From positions 17,408-81,407 of the forward strand of contig NZ_JNIJ01000034.1 of assembly GCF_000701345.1 (NCBI RefSeq): a stretch of 64,000 nt of DNA. The letters are read 5' to 3'. Origin of the DNA: Bradyrhizobium sp. URHD0069. GTDB taxonomy: Bacteria > Pseudomonadota > Alphaproteobacteria > Rhizobiales > Xanthobacteraceae. A program made the translations under genes and the position numbers. The notes under the pieces were generated by a model. It was given only the letters and a program-made list of their open reading frames with translations, was not told the DNA's origin and did not search any database. Below, in pieces: positions 34,085 through 43,876 of this stretch (its first letter is position 1; every line of letters begins with the position of its first letter).

Positions 34085-34345
34085 CTCCCATCAGCGGAGA
34101 TGTTTTGAAACCGAAGGCAAGTCGCCGATGGTTACCGATGATCTCATCCGAACGAGTTCGAGATCGATGTCAGGGTACAGCAGCATTACGATGGAACGCC
34201 CCTTCGGCTGCCGCAGTTGATGGCGCCCGTTGCCCCGCTTGCTCGGTAAGGCATCCAAACCAGGCGGAATCGCCGCGTTCGCCGCAGCGAATCCGTTGAA
34301 CCTTGAAAGCCATTGGGAAAACAGGCAAAAAGCCTGACGTTTAAG
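34085..34345. other. Intergenic region between the EEP gene and tRNA-Pro
   Basis: These 261 bases have no supported gene and show no copy of the tRNA 3' end that would mark an attachment site. AAAACAGGCAAAAAGCCTG at about 34317-34335 includes a CAGGC/GCCTG hairpin close to the tRNA 3' end, possibly its terminator on the minus strand. Confidence 0.4.
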
Positions 34346-34422
34346 TGGTCGGAGTGGCAGGATTTGAACCTGCGACCCCTGCGTCCCGAACGCAGTGCTC
34401 TACCGGGCTGAGCCACACTCCG
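34346..34422 (-). tRNA. tRNA-Pro (anticodon CGG)
   Basis: The minus strand folds as a complete 77-base tRNA. The acceptor stem CGGAGTG pairs with CACTCCG, and the anticodon arm has stem CTGCG/CGCAG with loop TTCGGGA, so the anticodon is CGG. The T-loop is GGTTCAAATCC and the CCA end is encoded. The gene lies antisense to the apparent upstream frame of sua5, which helps place that start further right. It reads CCG proline codons, frequent in this GC-rich genome. Confidence 0.97.
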
Positions 34423-34490
34423 ACAAGAACGCGGCTTATAGCCTTGGCTTTCACGCACCGCAAGAAGCCGAATTGAGGACGCCAATCTCC

Positions 34491-35483
34491 GTGAATGTAG
34501 GCCTGAAAACGCAGATTCTGCCGGCCGGCGAGGCCGCCGTGGCCGCGGCGGGCCGGGCTCTCGCGGAAGGCGCTCTGGTCGCGTTCCCGACCGAGACGGT
34601 CTATGGCCTCGGCGCCGATGCCACCAACCCGGCAGCGATTGCGCGGCTCTATGAGGCCAAGGGCCGGCCCGCGTTCAATCCGCTGATCACCCATGTCGGC
34701 GACCTCAGCGCTGCGACCCGGATCGGGCGCTTCGACGCCCGAGCAATCGCGCTGGCGGAAGCATTCTGGCCGGGGCCGCTGACCCTGGTATTGCCGAAGA
34801 CAGGGGACTGCACGGTGGCCGATCTCGCCACCGCCGGGCTCGATAGCATCGCGATCCGGGTACCCGCCCATCCGGTGGCGCGGGACATTTTGCGGGCGTT
34901 CGGCGGGCCGGTGGTGGCGCCATCGGCCAATTTGTCGGGCCACGTCTCGCCGACGACCGCAGCCCATGTGCAAAGCGACCTCGCCGGGCGCATCGATCTG
35001 ATCGTCGACGGCGGCGCGGTCGCGGTCGGGGTCGAATCCACCATTGTCGGCTGTTTTGACGAACCGATGCTGCTGCGTCCCGGCGGTGTGCCGCGCGGCG
35101 AGATCGAGCGCGTGCTCGGCCGCGCGCTGCTGCAGCCGCCTGAGGATGCCAACAGCGATACGGGCCAGCCTTTGGCGCCGGGCATGCTGGCCTCGCACTA
35201 CGCGCCGCGCACGCGCGTGCGGCTCAATGCCGGGAGGATTGACGCCGGCGAGGCGCTGCTGGCGTTTGGCTCCAATGCGGTGCCGGGAGTTGACGCGGCG
35301 ACCGCGGTGCTGAATTTGTCCGCGCAGGGCGATCTCACCGAGGCCGCCGCCAATCTTTTCGGTTATCTTCGCGCGCTCGACGCCAAGGGCGCGCGGGCCA
35401 TCGCGGTGATGCCGGTGCCGCATCACGGGCTCGGTGAAGCCATCAATGACCGGTTGCGCCGCGCTGCGGTGGGGCGCGAGTGA
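34491..35483 (+). CDS. tsaC: Threonylcarbamoyl-AMP synthase (long Sua5/YrdC form)
   Basis: This 330-residue enzyme makes L-threonylcarbamoyl-AMP from threonine, bicarbonate and ATP for the t6A modification of tRNAs reading ANN codons. The YrdC domain (about 10-195) shows VAFPTETVYGLGADATNP, IYEAKGRP-like LYEAKGRPAFNPLITHV, PGPLTLVL and VAPSANLSGHVSPT. The C-terminal Sua5 domain (about 235-325) begins PLAPGMLASHYAPRTRVRL. The GTG at 34491, with GAGGA upstream, was chosen since the open frame further left runs through tRNA-Pro. Next gene starts 4 bases after the stop. Confidence 0.94.
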   Translation: MNVGLKTQILPAGEAAVAAAGRALAEGALVAFPTETVYGLGADATNPAAIARLYEAKGRPAFNPLITHVGDLSAATRIGRFDARAIALAEAFWPGPLTLVLPKTGDCTVADLATAGLDSIAIRVPAHPVARDILRAFGGPVVAPSANLSGHVSPTTAAHVQSDLAGRIDLIVDGGAVAVGVESTIVGCFDEPMLLRPGGVPRGEIERVLGRALLQPPEDANSDTGQPLAPGMLASHYAPRTRVRLNAGRIDAGEALLAFGSNAVPGVDAATAVLNLSAQGDLTEAAANLFGYLRALDAKGARAIAVMPVPHHGLGEAINDRLRRAAVGRE

Positions 35484-35487
35484 GTAA

Positions 35488-36930
<1,443 letters not shown>

Positions 36931-36950
36931 TTGGCGTAGGGCGGGCAAGG

Positions 36951-36990
36951 CCACCGGGTCGCGCGAATGCGCGCCCGATGATAAACTCCG
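36951..36990 (+). repeat. 40-bp nested module, copy B
   Basis: It begins CCACCGGGTCGCGCG and ends GATGATAAACTCCG. It is inserted between the arms GTAGGGCGGGCAAGG and CGTGCCCACC of a different intergenic repeat. It is the same length as the other copies, with the central stem GCGC-GAAT-GCGC. Confidence 0.75.
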
Positions 36991-37081
36991 CGTGCCCACC
37001 AATCAGTGACAAGGTTCTGAAACGTCGGGATGTGGTTGGACCCGGCGCAGGTGCGCCGTTGCCACCCTCCGATTCCACGAT

Positions 37082-37846
37082 TCAAAACAACGAGCCCTGC
37101 CCGTCATCGGATGCCAGCGGCGCCGGCTTGCGCGGTGCGGCTTTCTTCGCCGGCTTCGGCTGTTCGGCCGCCATCTCTTCAGCCGTAATCGGCAGGGTGA
37201 GTTGCGCGTCGTCGTTGGCGACGCGATTGACCCGCGTCGAGACTTCATGCCAGACGAATTCGCCCTCGGCGGGCGCGGTCAGTAACGCCATCGCCGCCTC
37301 GTCATCGTGCGCGCCGCAATCGAGCCAGCGCTCGAAATCGCCCGGCGCGATGGTCACGGGCACGCGGGGATGCAGCACGCCGAGATCGGCGCTCGCCGGC
37401 GCGGTGACGATCGCCACCGTATCGAGTTCCTCGCCGTTCGGGCCGATCCAGGTTTCCGCGAGCCCTGCAAGGCCGATCGGCTGACCATCGCGGCGATGAA
37501 TGAAGTGGGGGCGCTTACGTCTCTCGGAAGACTGCCATTCATAGTAGCCGTCCGCCGGGATCAGGCAGCGCCGCCGCTTCATCGCGTTCTTGAACGCAGG
37601 TTTATCCTTTGCCGTTTCGGAACGCGCATTGAACACCAGGGCGAATTTCCGGGGGTCCTTGACCCAGGCCGGCAACAGGCCCCAGCGCATCAGGTGAAAA
37701 TGCCTGGTGCCGTTCTCGATGATGACCACTGGTATCGGTTGTGTCGGCGCAATATTGTGTCTGGGCGGGAAATTGGGCTGCTCGACATAGCCGAAAATCT
37801 GCCGCAAGGCCTCCGGAGGCGAGGTGATTACGAAGCGTCCACACAT
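37082..37846 (-). CDS. SOS response-associated peptidase (SRAP, YedK/HMCES)
   Basis: This 254-residue protein covalently shields abasic sites in single-stranded DNA. The catalytic Cys is residue 2 (MCGRFVIT), exposed after removal of Met. Other conserved parts are PRHNIAPTQPIPVV, MRWGLLPAWVKDP, FNARSETAKDKPAFK, GYYEWQ with the active-site Glu, and VLHPRVPVTI with the His. The C-terminal tail is Lys/Pro/Ala-rich. It is transcribed divergently from a hypothetical gene. I saw no convincing alphaproteobacterial SOS box upstream. Confidence 0.95.
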   Translation of the reverse strand: MCGRFVITSPPEALRQIFGYVEQPNFPPRHNIAPTQPIPVVIIENGTRHFHLMRWGLLPAWVKDPRKFALVFNARSETAKDKPAFKNAMKRRRCLIPADGYYEWQSSERRKRPHFIHRRDGQPIGLAGLAETWIGPNGEELDTVAIVTAPASADLGVLHPRVPVTIAPGDFERWLDCGAHDDEAAMALLTAPAEGEFVWHEVSTRVNRVANDDAQLTLPITAEEMAAEQPKPAKKAAPRKPAPLASDDGQGSLF

Positions 37847-37908
37847 TCTATGGCCAAAATAGGCATTTGTTCAGCACCTTTTAACCCCGAACGTTAACAC
37901 TGCGCGAG

Positions 37909-38418
37909 ATGACCTCAACGGCCGCCAAGACCACCCTATCCCACCGCCCGGCGCCAGTTAAGGTTGGCGGCGATGGTGCGCGGGCTGCCCAGTTGCGGGC
38001 CGCCAACATCAATCCCCGCACCGGGCTCGCCACCGACTATCTGAATCATTTCAACGAAGCCATCATGCTGCTTGAGATGATTCCTGACATGCCGGAATGC
38101 GCGGAGGATTTCCTGAGCTGGCAGCCGCTATCCTATCGCGAACATTTCAGGGCCTCAAATTTCAAAGCGCGCGACCTCGCCATCGAAGCCTATGATTCCG
38201 CCAACGAGGTCATCCGCACCGAGTTCGAGAATATCACCAGTGCCATGACCTCGATCCTCATGGCGGTCGGCGCGGCGATACGCGACGCCCGGCAGGAAAA
38301 GACCCGCGCCACGCTGGCCGAGCAGGCCACCGGCTGGGTCAAGCCCCTGGTGGCGCTGGCCGGCGGCATCATCAATGGCGGCAGCGAAGCCGACATCGAC
38401 TACATCATGACCCACTGA
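37909..38418 (+). CDS. Conserved hypothetical protein, helical, cytosolic
   Basis: The 169-residue product is predicted to be mostly helical with no signal peptide. It has features such as GLATDYLNHFNEAIMLLEMI, EDFLSWQPLSYREHF, AYDSANEVIRTEFENI and DIDYIMTH. I believe it is conserved within Bradyrhizobium/Rhodopseudomonas but know no function. Its stop overlaps the start of the following Nudix gene by one base (TGATG), so the two are translated together. Confidence 0.7.
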   Translation: MTSTAAKTTLSHRPAPVKVGGDGARAAQLRAANINPRTGLATDYLNHFNEAIMLLEMIPDMPECAEDFLSWQPLSYREHFRASNFKARDLAIEAYDSANEVIRTEFENITSAMTSILMAVGAAIRDARQEKTRATLAEQATGWVKPLVALAGGIINGGSEADIDYIMTH

Positions 38419-38849
38419 TGTCAGTGGCGTCCCCCGTTCAGCCATCGCATCCCCAGCTTGCCGTCAGCGCCGCGATCTTCCGCGATGGCAAAGTCCTGCT
38501 GGTGCGGCGCGCGCGTTCGCCGGCCAAGGGCTTCTATTCGCTGCCCGGCGGCCGGGTCGAATTCGGCGAGACGCTGCATGCCGCGCTGCATCGCGAAGTC
38601 GATGAGGAAACCGCACTGAAAATCGCGGTCATCGGCCTCGCCGGATGGCGCGAGGTGCTGCCGGAAACCGCCGGCGGCGGGCACTATCTGATTATGTCGT
38701 TCGCGGCGCGCTGGGTCGGCGGCGAACCGGTCCTGAACGACGAACTCGACGATTTCAGGTGGGTCGCGCCCGATGCGCTCGGCGATCTCAAGCTCACCGG
38801 CGGCCTGCAGGAAGTCATCCAGTCGGCGTGGCGCCTGCTCCGGGCCTGA
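38418..38849 (+). CDS. Nudix hydrolase
   Basis: This 143-residue Nudix enzyme hydrolyses a nucleoside diphosphate linked to another group. The Nudix box is intact: GGRVEFGETLHAALHREVDE followed by ETAL matches the GX5EX7REUXEEXGU pattern closely, though the glycine near the end is replaced by an alanine. FSLPGG-type entry is seen in GFYSLPGGRVEF. The length suits ADP-ribose pyrophosphatase- or MutT-like members; substrate unknown. It is translationally coupled to the preceding hypothetical gene. Confidence 0.9.
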   Translation: MSVASPVQPSHPQLAVSAAIFRDGKVLLVRRARSPAKGFYSLPGGRVEFGETLHAALHREVDEETALKIAVIGLAGWREVLPETAGGGHYLIMSFAARWVGGEPVLNDELDDFRWVAPDALGDLKLTGGLQEVIQSAWRLLRA

Positions 38850-39091
38850 GCGCGGTTCACATCTTCGAGCCCCGCGCCTTGCTTCCAGCGCATTGAAAAG
38901 GCATATCACTGGCGCTCCGTTTCCGAAGTCGGGAAACGTTTGCGGCAGCTCTGACACGAACTTCGGAAGCAAAGGGGCGCTGGCAGCTTCATGTTTCTGG
39001 TGCCGCGTTTTCGATTTGACGTTCCTGATGGGAGCTCGCGGCAACAGGTGCAAAACTTCAAATCGGCGGCACCACCGTCCCGGATCCATTC
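38850..39091. other. Intergenic region, no repeat recognised
   Basis: These 242 bases contain no clear gene. One short forward frame (about 38991 onward) lacks support. No repeat or riboswitch was recognised. Confidence 0.4.
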
Positions 39092-39469
39092 ATGTCAAAG
39101 CACTTTCTGGCCGCCCTCATCCTCATCTCGGCATGCATTTCCGGCCCTGCGCGGGCCCAGGATGCGGCGGCGCCGTTCGATGGCGACCTGCAGCGGCTGG
39201 CCGAAGTCCTCGGCGCCCTGCACTACCTGCGGGGCATTTGCGGATCCAATGAAGGCGCGAAATGGCGCAACGAGATGCAGGCGCTGATCGATGCCGAAAC
39301 GCCCTCGGGCAATCGCCGCGCCCGAATGATCGCGGGCTTCAATCGCGGCTATAATGGCTTCCAGCAGACCTACCGGACCTGCACGCCGGCAGCCACGGTC
39401 GCGATCCGCAGATACATCGAGGAAGGCTCGAAGATCTCGCGGGATTTGACGGCGCGTTATGCGAACTAA
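39092..39469 (+). CDS. TIGR02301-like exported protein
   Basis: The 125-residue protein has a signal peptide (KHFLAALILISACISGPARA) and a helical mature domain with LAEVLGALHYLRGICG, GFNRGYNGFQQTYRTC and RYIEEGSKISRDL. The pattern matches a conserved alphaproteobacterial family of unknown function that I recall as TIGR02301. Two cysteines (mature region) may pair. The neighbouring Nudix gene has the same orientation, as is common in the group. Confidence 0.75.
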   Translation: MSKHFLAALILISACISGPARAQDAAAPFDGDLQRLAEVLGALHYLRGICGSNEGAKWRNEMQALIDAETPSGNRRARMIAGFNRGYNGFQQTYRTCTPAATVAIRRYIEEGSKISRDLTARYAN

Positions 39470-39624
39470 ACGCGGTTGGAATTCGGTCGGGAACAATCAA
39501 TTCATATTGTTCAGCGCCGTTAACCTTTCTTAAAGAAGTGATCTAGGCGGCCCCGTGCCGCATGCTACACCTCGCCCATTCGACGCGCTCCGCCCTGGAG
39601 CCGCGCACAGACTTGTTGAGTTTC

Positions 39625-39891
39625 ATGAGCCGTCCAGCGTCCTTCACAACCGCCCGCGACCCACTACCCGATCACGAGCAGAAACAGGCCGCGCTCAGCT
39701 ATCTCAACGAGGCCTGGGCGGAGGCGCGCCACGATGGCGTCGATGGCGACTGCCTGGCGCAGGCAAGCCTGTTCGCGGCATTCGCCGAACTGGTCGCAAC
39801 CTATGGCGAAGACGCGGTGGCGAAATTCGTGGAAGGTCTGCCGACCCGTGTCCGCAACGGCGAGTTTTCGATTTCGCTGGCGAAGCAGTAA
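39625..39891 (+). CDS. Conserved hypothetical small protein
   Basis: The 88-residue product begins MSRPASFTTARDPLPDHEQK and is helical with SYLNEAWAEARHDGVDGDC and FAELVATYGEDAVAKFVEGL. It has no signal peptide. The ATG at 39625 is preferred; an earlier start at 39562 would add 21 residues. The even, amphipathic helical composition argues it is a real gene, but I cannot assign a function. Confidence 0.6.
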   Translation: MSRPASFTTARDPLPDHEQKQAALSYLNEAWAEARHDGVDGDCLAQASLFAAFAELVATYGEDAVAKFVEGLPTRVRNGEFSISLAKQ

Positions 39892-39974
39892 ATTTGCCCC
39901 GCGCAAACTGTCATCGCCCGACTTGACCTTGGCTTGACGTTAGCTTGACCTGGCGACCCACTATTTCATCGTGC

Positions 39975-40111
39975 TGTCACTGCGAGGAGCGCAAGCGACG
40001 TGGCAGCCCACGCTTCCGTTTCGCTTCTTCCGTTTCGCTGCAAATCTGGATTGCTTTGCAGAGCCTGTCATCGGGCGCGCATTCGCGCGACCCGTTGGCC
40101 CGCAATGACGG
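39975..40111. repeat. Dispersed repeat of the CACTGCGAGG / CGCAATGACG type
   Basis: The left end has TGTCACTGCGAGGAGCGCAA and the right end CCCGCAATGACGGG, forming an inverted bounded element. It contains TGGATTGCTTTGCA and carries module copy C. Confidence 0.75.
40059..40098 (-). repeat. 40-bp nested module, copy C
   Basis: On the minus strand it reads from CCAACGGGTCGCGCG to GATGACAGGCTC. It sits inside the CGCAATGACG-type repeat upstream of the dihydroorotase gene's 3' end. Confidence 0.75.
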
Positions 40112-40120
40112 GAGAAAACG

Positions 40121-41458
40121 TCACCCCGCCTTCAGCGTCTCCAGAAACCGCACCGGCTCCCCGGTCGACGGCGTCGCCAACTCGCCCTGCCACATCACCC
40201 GCCGTCCGCGCACGAAAGTGCCGACCGGCCAGCCGGTGACGCGCACGCCGTCATAGGGCGTCCAGCCCGCCCGCGAGGCCACCCAATCGTTGGTGATGGT
40301 TTCGCTGCGCTTGAGATCGACGATGGTAAAATCCGCATCGTAGCCCGCCGCGATCCGGCCCTTGCCGGCGATGTTGAACAGCCGCGCCGGACCTGCGCTG
40401 GTGAGATCGACCAAGCGCTTGAGCGACAATCGACCGGCGTTGACGTGATCGAGCATCAGCGGCACCAGCGTCTGCACCCCGGTCATGCCGGATGGCGACG
40501 CCGGATAGGTCCTGGCCTTCTCCTCCAGCGTATGCGGCGCGTGATCGGAGCCGAGTACGTCGATAATGCCCTGCTCGATGCCGTACCAGATGCCGTCGCG
40601 GTGATCGACCGAGCGCACCGGAGGATTCATCTGCGCGCGGGTGCCGAGCCGCTCGTAGCATTCCGGTGCCACTAGCGTGAGGTGATGCGGCGTCGCCTCG
40701 CAGGAGGCGACATCCTTGTGATCGCGCAGGAATTCGATCTCCTGCTTGGTCGAGATATGCAGCACGTGAATCCGCTTGCCGGTTTCATGGGCGAGCTTGA
40801 CGAGACGTTGCGTCGCCATCAGCGCCGCGGTCTCGTCGCGCCACACCGGATGCGAACGCGGATCGCCTTCGACGCGCAGATGCTTGCGTTGGTTGAGGCG
40901 GTATTCATCCTCGGCATGAAACGCCGCGCGGCGTTTGATCACCTGAAAAATCCGCCGCAGGCTTTCGTCATCTTCCACCAGCAGGGCTCCGGTGGAGGAG
41001 CCGATGAACACCTTGACCCCGGCACAGCCGGGCGCGCGTTCGAGCTCCGGCAAATCCTGCACGTTGTCGCGGGTGCCGCCGATGAAGAACGCGAAATCGC
41101 AATGCATGCGGTGACGGCCGCGCTTTACTTTCTCCGTGAAGGCCTGCTCGGTGACGGTCAAGGGATCGGTGTTCGGCATTTCGAACACCGCCGTCACGCC
41201 GCCCATCACAGCGCTGCGCGAGCCGGTTTCCAAATCTTCCTTGTGGGTCAGGCCCGGCTCACGAAAATGGACTTGGGTGTCCATCACGCCCGGGAGGATG
41301 TGCAGACCCTTGCAGTCGATCACCTCCGCGGCCGAGGCCCCTCCAAGCCCGCCGATCGCTGCGATGCGGCCGTTGCTGACGGCAATGTCGCGCACGCCCT
41401 CGCCGTCCTGATTGACCACGGTGCCGGACTTTAGAATCACGTCAAAGCTCTGGCTCAT
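40121..41458 (-). CDS. pyrC: Dihydroorotase (class I-type amidohydrolase)
   Basis: This 445-residue enzyme should cyclise N-carbamoyl-aspartate to dihydroorotate in pyrimidine synthesis. It shows the metal motif in GVMDTQVHFREPGLTHKED, VFEMPNTDPLTV, a HAEDEYR acidic region, VLHISTKQEIEFL and VLGSDHAPHTLEEK. It could alternatively be an allantoinase-like paralogue, since class I dihydroorotases and allantoinases are close. Length and the HAEDE motif are consistent with the dihydroorotase call, but a paralogue without pyrimidine function is possible. It is divergent from ygfZ. Confidence 0.85.
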   Translation of the reverse strand: MSQSFDVILKSGTVVNQDGEGVRDIAVSNGRIAAIGGLGGASAAEVIDCKGLHILPGVMDTQVHFREPGLTHKEDLETGSRSAVMGGVTAVFEMPNTDPLTVTEQAFTEKVKRGRHRMHCDFAFFIGGTRDNVQDLPELERAPGCAGVKVFIGSSTGALLVEDDESLRRIFQVIKRRAAFHAEDEYRLNQRKHLRVEGDPRSHPVWRDETAALMATQRLVKLAHETGKRIHVLHISTKQEIEFLRDHKDVASCEATPHHLTLVAPECYERLGTRAQMNPPVRSVDHRDGIWYGIEQGIIDVLGSDHAPHTLEEKARTYPASPSGMTGVQTLVPLMLDHVNAGRLSLKRLVDLTSAGPARLFNIAGKGRIAAGYDADFTIVDLKRSETITNDWVASRAGWTPYDGVRVTGWPVGTFVRGRRVMWQGELATPSTGEPVRFLETLKAG

Positions 41459-41481
41459 CGTTCCTCGCAGTCAGTTCACAT

Positions 41482-41527
41482 CCTCATGCCGAGGAGGCCC
41501 CAGCTCCGCCTGCTCCTCGGGATGAGG
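41482..41527. repeat. Palindromic hairpin between pyrC and ygfZ
   Basis: CCTCATGCCGAGGAG and CTCCTCGGGATGAGG pair with few mismatches around a GCCCCAGCTCCGC-type loop. The hairpin lies in the divergent promoter region and belongs to the CCTCAT...ATGAGG repeat family. Confidence 0.7.
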
Positions 41528-41598
41528 TCGTGCCAGCCCTTGTCGTTTATGACTTGGCGGCTTACGTTCCGCTGCAACATGCCGCAAGAGATTTTTAC

Positions 41599-42480
41599 AT
41601 GAAAGCAGCGTTTCTTGCCGATCGGGGCGTGGTCAAGGTCAGCGGCGAGGACGCCCGCGACTTTCTCAATGGCCTCGTCACCACAGACGTTACGCTGCTT
41701 CGCCCGGGCCTGGGGCGATTCGGGGCGTTGCTGACACCGCAGGGCAAGATAGTTGTGGATTTTCTGATTACCGAAGCGCCCTCCGGCGATGGCGGCGGTT
41801 TCCTGATCGACTGCCCGCGCGCGCTGGCACAGGGGCTTGCCGATAAACTTGGCTTCTACAAGTTGCGCGCGAAGGTTGCGGTCGAGAATCTGTCCGATGG
41901 TCTCGGCGTACTCGCGGCGTGGGATGGTGATTTTGCGATCAAGCCCGATCTGGCCTTTGCCGATCCGCGCAACACAGCTCTCGGCTGGCGGATTCTTGTT
42001 CCCGAAGAGCTCAAGCAAAAAATCGCCGATCTGGCTGGCGTGGATCTGGTCGACAGCGCCGCCTATGAGGCGCATCGCATCGCCACCGGCGTGCCGCGCG
42101 GCGGCCTCGACTTTATGTATGGCGATGCATTTCCGCATGAAACCAACATGGACCGGCTGCACGGCGTCGATTTCGAGAAGGGCTGTTACGTCGGGCAAGA
42201 GGTGGTGTCGCGGATGCAGCATCGCGGCACCGCGCGTACGCGAACGCTGCGGGTCATTCTTGAGGGGCCGTCGCCCGAGCCGGGCACCGCGATCCTCGCC
42301 GGCGACAAACCCGTGGGCACCATGGGTTCGACCGCCGGTCCGAACGCTCTCGCGCTGATCAGGATCGATCGTGCCGCCGATGCGCTGCAAGCCGGCACGC
42401 CCCTGACGGCTGGCGGCCTTGCCATCCGCCTTGCCGAGCCGGATGATTTGCTGACGGCACCCAAGCAGACCGTCGCATGA
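41599..42480 (+). CDS. ygfZ: YgfZ-type folate-binding protein
   Basis: The 293-residue protein belongs to the aminomethyltransferase-fold YgfZ/IBA57 family, which aids maturation of iron-sulfur enzymes with tetrahydrofolate. The signature KGCYVGQEVVSRM is intact, as are the N-terminal DFLNGLVTTDV and LLTPQGKIVVDFL. The start at 41599 (MKAAFLADRGVVKVSG) fits the family better than an in-frame codon at 41530. Its stop overlaps tag by four bases (ATGA), starting a compact three-gene operon. Confidence 0.93.
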   Translation: MKAAFLADRGVVKVSGEDARDFLNGLVTTDVTLLRPGLGRFGALLTPQGKIVVDFLITEAPSGDGGGFLIDCPRALAQGLADKLGFYKLRAKVAVENLSDGLGVLAAWDGDFAIKPDLAFADPRNTALGWRILVPEELKQKIADLAGVDLVDSAAYEAHRIATGVPRGGLDFMYGDAFPHETNMDRLHGVDFEKGCYVGQEVVSRMQHRGTARTRTLRVILEGPSPEPGTAILAGDKPVGTMGSTAGPNALALIRIDRAADALQAGTPLTAGGLAIRLAEPDDLLTAPKQTVA

Positions 42481-43103
42481 GCCGTTCGGCGCGCTTGCAT
42501 GCTGATGGGCTGATGCGGTGTCCCTGGCCGGGTGACGACCCGTTTTATATGGCTTATCATGACACCGAATGGGGCGTGCCGGAATATGACGACCGTGCGC
42601 TCTATGAGAAGCTCATCCTTGACGGTTTTCAGGCCGGCCTGTCCTGGATCACGATTCTGCGCAAGCGCGAAAACTTCCGCCGCGCCTTCGACGATTTTCA
42701 GCCCGAAAAGATCACACGCTACAATGCGAAAAAAATTCACGCGCTGATGAACGACGCCGGCATCGTCCGCAATCGCGCCAAGATCGAAGGCACCGTCGCA
42801 AGCGCTAAATCCTATCTGAAAATCATGGAAGAAGGCCCCGGCTTCTCGAAATTCCTGTGGGATTTCGTCGATGGCAAGCCGAAGGTCAACAAGTTCAAGA
42901 CCACGGCCAGCGTACCGGCGTCGACGCCGCTGTCGATCAAGGTTTCAAAGGAACTGGCGGCGCGCGGCTTCAAATTCGTCGGCCCGACCATCGTCTACGC
43001 GTTCATGCAGGCCACCGGTATGGTCAACGACCATCTGGTCACGTGCTTTTGCCATGAAAACTGCGCAGGAAAGCATCGCGCGCCGCGCTTCAACGTCAAA
43101 TGA
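42477..43103 (+). CDS. tag: DNA-3-methyladenine glycosylase I
   Basis: Tag (208 aa) removes 3-methyladenine from DNA in base-excision repair. The conserved zinc ligands are present: MRCPWPG and YHDTEWG at the N-terminus, HLVTCFCHENC at the C-terminus. Other signatures are ILDGFQAGLSWITILRKREN-like LILDGFQAGLSWITIL, KITRYNAKKIHALMNDAGIV and FKFVGPTIVYAFMQATGMVN. Start and stop overlap by four bases with ygfZ and the HD gene, so the three are translationally coupled. Confidence 0.97.
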   Translation: MSRSARLHADGLMRCPWPGDDPFYMAYHDTEWGVPEYDDRALYEKLILDGFQAGLSWITILRKRENFRRAFDDFQPEKITRYNAKKIHALMNDAGIVRNRAKIEGTVASAKSYLKIMEEGPGFSKFLWDFVDGKPKVNKFKTTASVPASTPLSIKVSKELAARGFKFVGPTIVYAFMQATGMVNDHLVTCFCHENCAGKHRAPRFNVK

Positions 43104-43723
43104 CGGCCGAAAAATTGCCTGCGCCTAAAATTTCCACGCGCGTCTGGCAGCGGATGTTATCGGGGCGGCGGCTCGATCTGTTGGACCCCTCGCCGCTGGA
43201 TATAGAGATCGCCGATATCGCCCATGGCCTGGCACGGGTGGCGCGCTGGAACGGGCAAACTCGCGGCGCGCATATTTTTTCGGTGGCGCAGCACACGCTG
43301 TTGGTCGAAGCCGTGATGCGCGAGCAGACGCCGCGCGTCGATGTTAGATTCCGGCTCGCGGCGCTGCTGCACGACGCGCCGGAATATGTCATCGGCGACA
43401 TGATCTCGCCGTTCAAGGCGGTGCTTGGTGGAGACTACAAGGCCGTCGAGAAGCGCCTGCTTGCGGCGATCCATATCCGTTTCGGACTGCCGCCGGTGCT
43501 CGGTCCCGAGATCGAGCGGCAGATCAAGGACGCCGACCGGGGCGCGGCCTATCTCGAGGCAACGGAACTGGCGGGCTTTGCACAAGCGGAGGCGAAACGC
43601 CTGTTCGGCCGCGATCCCGGCTTGCCGATGCCGACCCAGCGGGACTATCTCACGCCATGGACGGCTGCGAAGGCAGAGAAGCGGTTCCTGGAGCGGTTCA
43701 AGGCGCTGGCCGGATCATCGTAG
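43100..43723 (+). CDS. HD-domain phosphohydrolase (YfbR-like)
   Basis: This 207-residue protein has an HD-domain metal site: FSVAQHTLLVEA supplies the first His, and LLHDAPEYVIGDMISPFK the HD pair plus a further Asp. It resembles the 5'-deoxynucleotidase YfbR group, which hydrolyses deoxynucleoside monophosphates, though substrate is inferred. It overlaps tag by four bases. The three-gene set (ygfZ, tag, HD) joins Fe-S maturation, DNA repair and nucleotide clearance. Confidence 0.88.
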   Translation: MTAEKLPAPKISTRVWQRMLSGRRLDLLDPSPLDIEIADIAHGLARVARWNGQTRGAHIFSVAQHTLLVEAVMREQTPRVDVRFRLAALLHDAPEYVIGDMISPFKAVLGGDYKAVEKRLLAAIHIRFGLPPVLGPEIERQIKDADRGAAYLEATELAGFAQAEAKRLFGRDPGLPMPTQRDYLTPWTAAKAEKRFLERFKALAGSS

Positions 43724-43876
43724 GCTAGACAACTTGAAGCGTGCCCACAAACTTTATGCCGAAAATGATGGTGGGCACGGCGCGACAGGCGGCTTTGCAC
43801 ACCCTACACGTCGCTACATGCAGCTTTCGCAAATTGACGTGCAGCCTTATAATCCGGGCAAACTAAAAGGAACGCC

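Noticed and set aside
34085..34345. Attachment-site duplicate of the tRNA-Pro 3' end
   Set aside because: No second copy of the tRNA 3' sequence was found to the left, so integration could not be confirmed.
37847..37908. Alphaproteobacterial SOS box (GTTC-N7-GTTC) before the SRAP gene
   Set aside because: Only one GTTC occurs and the spacing rule is not met.
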